Part shown: piece by piece, positions 13,945 to 17,021 of the stretch | Position numbering within the stretch: position 1 is the stretch's first letter | How the letters are laid out: every line of letters starts with the position of its first letter | Source: a crenarchaeote SCGC AAA261-N23 | GTDB taxonomy: Archaea > Thermoproteota > Thermoprotei > Gearchaeales > Gearchaeaceae | NCBI GenBank assembly: GCA_000375685.1 | Contig: AQVQ01000006.1 | Location: 1 to 17,021, forward strand | Direction: 5' to 3' | Length of the DNA stretch: 17,021 nt | Notes under the pieces: model-generated | Database searches by the model: none | Seen by the model: only the letters and a program-made list of their open reading frames with translations | Told to the model about the DNA's origin: nothing | Program-made: the position numbers and the translations under genes

Positions 13945-16900
13945 ATGACGATAGAAGTTATTGACAGCAAATATGATCCTATAAAAATCGAGGGTGAAAT
14001 ATTCAATTTTTGGAATGAAAATGATATATACAAAAAGGTAAAGAATAAGAACAAAGGTAAGCAGAAATTTTATTTTCTTGATGGTCCGCCTTACGTAACA
14101 AATCCAATTCATGTAGGAACCGCATGGAACAAAATAATTAAGGACATTTACTTGAGATACTACAGGATGAATGGATATGATGTATGGGATATACCTGGCT
14201 ACGATATGCATGGGCTTCCAATAGAAGTCCAAGTTGAGCAAATTCTTAAATTCAAAACAAAGAAAGATGTTTTAAAATTCGGTGTAGATAACTTCATCGT
14301 AAAATGTAGAAATTACGCCTTAGAGAATTTGAAAATTCAAGAAAACCAATTCAAAAATCTTGGAATATGGATGGATTGGGATAATCCTTACATGACAATA
14401 AAGAACGAATACATTGAGGGTGTTTGGTATTTTATAAAAAAATCGCATGAAAAGAACTTGCTATATAAAGGAGAGAAAATAGTCCATTGGTGTCCAAGAT
14501 GCGAAACAGTTTTAGCTAATGTAGAAGTTACTGAAGAATATAGAGAGAAAGAAGATCCTTCAATATACGTTAAATTTAAAATTCTTAATTCTAACGAGTA
14601 CCTGCTAATTTGGACAACTACTCCATGGACTTTACCCTCTAACGTAGCTGTTGCTATTCATCCCAATGAAGTTTATGTTTATGCACAGGATGATAGAGGT
14701 GAGATTCTAATATTTGCAAAGAAAAGGATAGAAGATTTAGAGAAAGAAACAGGAAGAAAGTTTAAAATTTTGAGAGAAGTTCAGGGTAAGAAATTGGAAG
14801 GATTAAGGTATGAGCATCCACTTTCAGCTTTAATTCCCATTCAAAACAAAATAGAGCATAAAGTTATACTTAGTGAACAATTTGTAACTATGCTAGAAGG
14901 AACAGGTTGTGTGCACATTGCCCCAGGTCATGGAAAAGAAGACTATGAGTTAGGTAGAATTTACAATTTACCAATGATATCTCCTGTTGATTCTTCTGGG
15001 AAATTCACAAATGAAATACAAGTTTATGAGGGAATTTACGTTTTTGACGCGAATGAAAGAATAATTGAAGATCTTAGAAAAGTTAATGCACTTTATTTCA
15101 ACACAAAAATACAACACAGGTATCCGCATTGCTGGAGATGCAAAACTCCCTTGATTTTAAAACTCTCTGAACAATGGTTTCTTGATGTTCCAAAAATTAG
15201 GGATGAATTAATAAGAAAGGCATTGATGATAAGATGGTTTCCCAAGGATGCCTTAGAAAATAGAGTTATACCCTGGCTTAAGAATGTTCATGAATGGGCA
15301 TTATCTAGACAAAGATTCTGGGGAATACCCCTACCAATATGGATTTGCAGTAACTGTGATAATGTAATAGTGATAGGCTCTATTAATGAACTAATATCCC
15401 ATGCAATTAACATTCCTCCAAATTCTCAAATAGATCTTCACAAGCCTTGGATAGATAAAGTTGAGATTAAATGCACAAGATGCGGAGGTACAGCTAGAAG
15501 GATACCTGACGTTCTTGATGTATGGGTTGATTCTGGCGCTGCTTCTTGGGCAAGCTTGAATTATCCACAAAATAAATATCTTTTCGAACAACTTTATCCG
15601 AGTGATTTAGTTCTGGAAGGGCCTGATCAAGTAAGGGCTTGGTTTTATTCATGTTTAGTTGCGAGTACTATAACTTTTGACCAAATTCCCTTCAAAAGTG
15701 TAATAATACACGGTTGGTCTTTGGATGAAACTGGAAGAGCTATGCACAAATCCTTAGGTAATGTTATATATCCTGAAGATGTTATCCAAAAATATGGAAG
15801 GGATTCTTTAAGAGTTTATGAACTTATGAATACAACATGGGAAGATCTTAAATTCTCAATTTCAGCACTAAGAGAAGTTTACAGAACTCTAAACATAATT
15901 TGGAATACTTTCTACTTTGCATCTCTATACATGAAAATAGATAACTTTGATGCAACAATTGAGTTTGACATAAATGATTTAGAAATAGAGGATAAATGGC
16001 TTTTCCAAAAATTTGAGGAAATAAAGAATAAAATAAAAAACGATTTTGAAAACTCCGAAAGCTTTGAAGCTTTAAGAAGGCTAGTTTCCTTTTTAGTTGA
16101 AGATGTAAGCAGATGGTATATAAGGATAATAAGGAGAAGGGTTTGGTTGGAAGAAAATGCAAAAGTAAAATTAACTGCATACTATACTTTGTTCCGCGTT
16201 CTTGAAGAATGGCTTAGAATGTTCGGAATTTTTGCACCGTTTATGTCAGAACACATTTACCAAAGAATGTTTAGGAAATTCATGAAGGCAGAAAGCTTGC
16301 ATTTGCTGGATTGGCCTAAAGCTAAAAGTTATGACTCAAAGCTAATAGATCAAATGAATATAGCTAGAGAGATTGTCTCCCAAGTATTATCATTAAGAAT
16401 GAAGAGGGGTTATAAATTGAGGAGACCTTTAATACAGCTTTTTATAATTCCTACAAATGATGAGGTCTATGAGACGGTTCAGACTTTTGAAAGAATAATA
16501 AAGGATCAATCAAACGTAAAATTAATAACTGTTGGTAAAAGCAGCGAGTTAAAAAGTAAATTTATAGAAACAAAGATAAAACTTAACTATAGTGCCGCAG
16601 GTCCTAAGTTAAAGGAAAAGGTTAAGGAACTTTCTAAGCTACTGGATAAATTGAATCCAGAGGAAATTCTTGAATCATTCAATAGTAAAGGGTATTATGA
16701 AGTAGAATTAAGTTCAGGAAAAATAACTTTGACCAAAGAAATGCTCAATTTTGAACAAAAATTAAAAGGAGAATATGAATACGCTAAAGGTAGTAATTTT
16801 GAGATATTCGTTGACTTTACATCATCTCCAGAGCTTGAAAGCGAATTGCTAGTAAGGGAGATAGTTAGAAGGATTCAAATGATGAGAAAGCTTCTTAATC

Positions 16901-17021
16901 TTAATCTGACAGATAGGATAGAAACTTATATTTCAGTCCCATCCGATTCGGAGGCTAAAATTATAGATAAATACTTAGATTACATAAAGAACGAAACTCT
17001 CTCAGAAACGATACATTTAGA
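13945..17021 (+). CDS. ileS: isoleucyl-tRNA synthetase (3' end beyond the window)
   Basis: At least 1025 codons, open to the window edge; family members are about 1030-1060 residues, so only a short tail is probably missing. It charges tRNA-Ile in the cytoplasm. Seen: class I HIGH motif as HVGT (56-59) in the FLDGPPYVTNPIHVGTAW context; zinc-type pairs CPRC (183/186), CWRC (396/399), CSNC (468/471) and CTRC (510/513); editing-domain TWTLPSNVAV-like LIWTTTPWTLPSN and GTGCVHIAPGHG; LDVWVDSGAASW; and the KMSKS region as AMHKSLGN (599-606). The many zinc pairs and long C-terminus fit the archaeal/eukaryotic-type enzyme. The KMSKS variant keeps only the second Lys and last Ser. ATG 13945 is supported by the TATA box. 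Confidence 0.95.
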   Translation, partial: MTIEVIDSKYDPIKIEGEIFNFWNENDIYKKVKNKNKGKQKFYFLDGPPYVTNPIHVGTAWNKIIKDIYLRYYRMNGYDVWDIPGYDMHGLPIEVQVEQILKFKTKKDVLKFGVDNFIVKCRNYALENLKIQENQFKNLGIWMDWDNPYMTIKNEYIEGVWYFIKKSHEKNLLYKGEKIVHWCPRCETVLANVEVTEEYREKEDPSIYVKFKILNSNEYLLIWTTTPWTLPSNVAVAIHPNEVYVYAQDDRGEILIFAKKRIEDLEKETGRKFKILREVQGKKLEGLRYEHPLSALIPIQNKIEHKVILSEQFVTMLEGTGCVHIAPGHGKEDYELGRIYNLPMISPVDSSGKFTNEIQVYEGIYVFDANERIIEDLRKVNALYFNTKIQHRYPHCWRCKTPLILKLSEQWFLDVPKIRDELIRKALMIRWFPKDALENRVIPWLKNVHEWALSRQRFWGIPLPIWICSNCDNVIVIGSINELISHAINIPPNSQIDLHKPWIDKVEIKCTRCGGTARRIPDVLDVWVDSGAASWASLNYPQNKYLFEQLYPSDLVLEGPDQVRAWFYSCLVASTITFDQIPFKSVIIHGWSLDETGRAMHKSLGNVIYPEDVIQKYGRDSLRVYELMNTTWEDLKFSISALREVYRTLNIIWNTFYFASLYMKIDNFDATIEFDINDLEIEDKWLFQKFEEIKNKIKNDFENSESFEALRRLVSFLVEDVSRWYIRIIRRRVWLEENAKVKLTAYYTLFRVLEEWLRMFGIFAPFMSEHIYQRMFRKFMKAESLHLLDWPKAKSYDSKLIDQMNIAREIVSQVLSLRMKRGYKLRRPLIQLFIIPTNDEVYETVQTFERIIKDQSNVKLITVGKSSELKSKFIETKIKLNYSAAGPKLKEKVKELSKLLDKLNPEEILESFNSKGYYEVELSSGKITLTKEMLNFEQKLKGEYEYAKGSNFEIFVDFTSSPELESELLVREIVRRIQMMRKLLNLNLTDRIETYISVPSDSEAKIIDKYLDYIKNETLSETIHL

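Overview
The window looks like a compact, AT-rich chromosomal segment of a thermophilic archaeon, most likely of the Thermoproteota (crenarchaeal) line. Reasons: AGA/AGG arginine and ATA isoleucine codons dominate; most genes have a TATA-like box centred about 26-32 bases before the start codon with almost no room for a leader; the 2-oxoacid:ferredoxin oxidoreductase has the two-subunit form with fused gamma-alpha chain; Hjc, archaemetzincin and archaeal-type IleRS are present; and the single structured RNA is about 60% GC in otherwise AT-rich DNA. The exact genus cannot be fixed from the sequence alone. No insertion sequence, CRISPR array, tRNA or rRNA was seen.

Layout. 18-512: dUTPase-like protein. 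576-3525: 2-oxoacid:ferredoxin oxidoreductase, fused gamma-alpha then beta (overlapping). 3522-4763 (minus): SufS-type cysteine desulfurase, tail to tail with the oxidoreductase. 4858-5834: Bcp/PrxQ peroxiredoxin coupled to an unknown helical protein. 5884-6036: a GC-rich, long-hairpin RNA gene with its own promoter. 6035-6679 (minus): unknown protein with a faint nuclease-like motif. 6742-8313: RocA-type aldehyde dehydrogenase. 8396-8611: small unknown protein. 8592-9779 (minus): nicotinate phosphoribosyltransferase with zinc-knuckle tail. 9835-11040: acyl-CoA dehydrogenase. 11037-12763 (minus): ETF beta-alpha operon. 12808-13308 (minus): archaemetzincin. 13549-13896 (minus): Hjc-like Holliday junction resolvase with a shortened loop. 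13945 to the end: isoleucyl-tRNA synthetase, cut by the window edge.

How the genes fit together. Much of the region is redox and carbon metabolism: the oxidoreductase turns 2-oxoacids into acyl-CoA and reduced ferredoxin, its Fe-S clusters depend on sulfur of the kind the neighbouring desulfurase mobilises, the peroxiredoxin protects against peroxide, and the acyl-CoA dehydrogenase can hand electrons to the adjacent ETF. The RocA-like dehydrogenase and the nicotinate phosphoribosyltransferase add amino-acid oxidation and NAD salvage. dUTPase, Hjc and IleRS are information-processing genes. Gene packing is tight: three convergent pairs overlap at their 3' ends and divergent pairs have short intergenic gaps, two of them apparently with shared or overlapping TATA elements.

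The most unusual element is the RNA gene at about 5884-6036. One strand folds into a nearly continuous 143-nt hairpin containing G-U pairs that only work on the plus strand, with a GC-rich tip whose two possible stems compete. It has a promoter sharing a 14-base string with that of the 8396 gene and is flanked by an 11-base direct repeat. It does not match any RNA family I can recognise.
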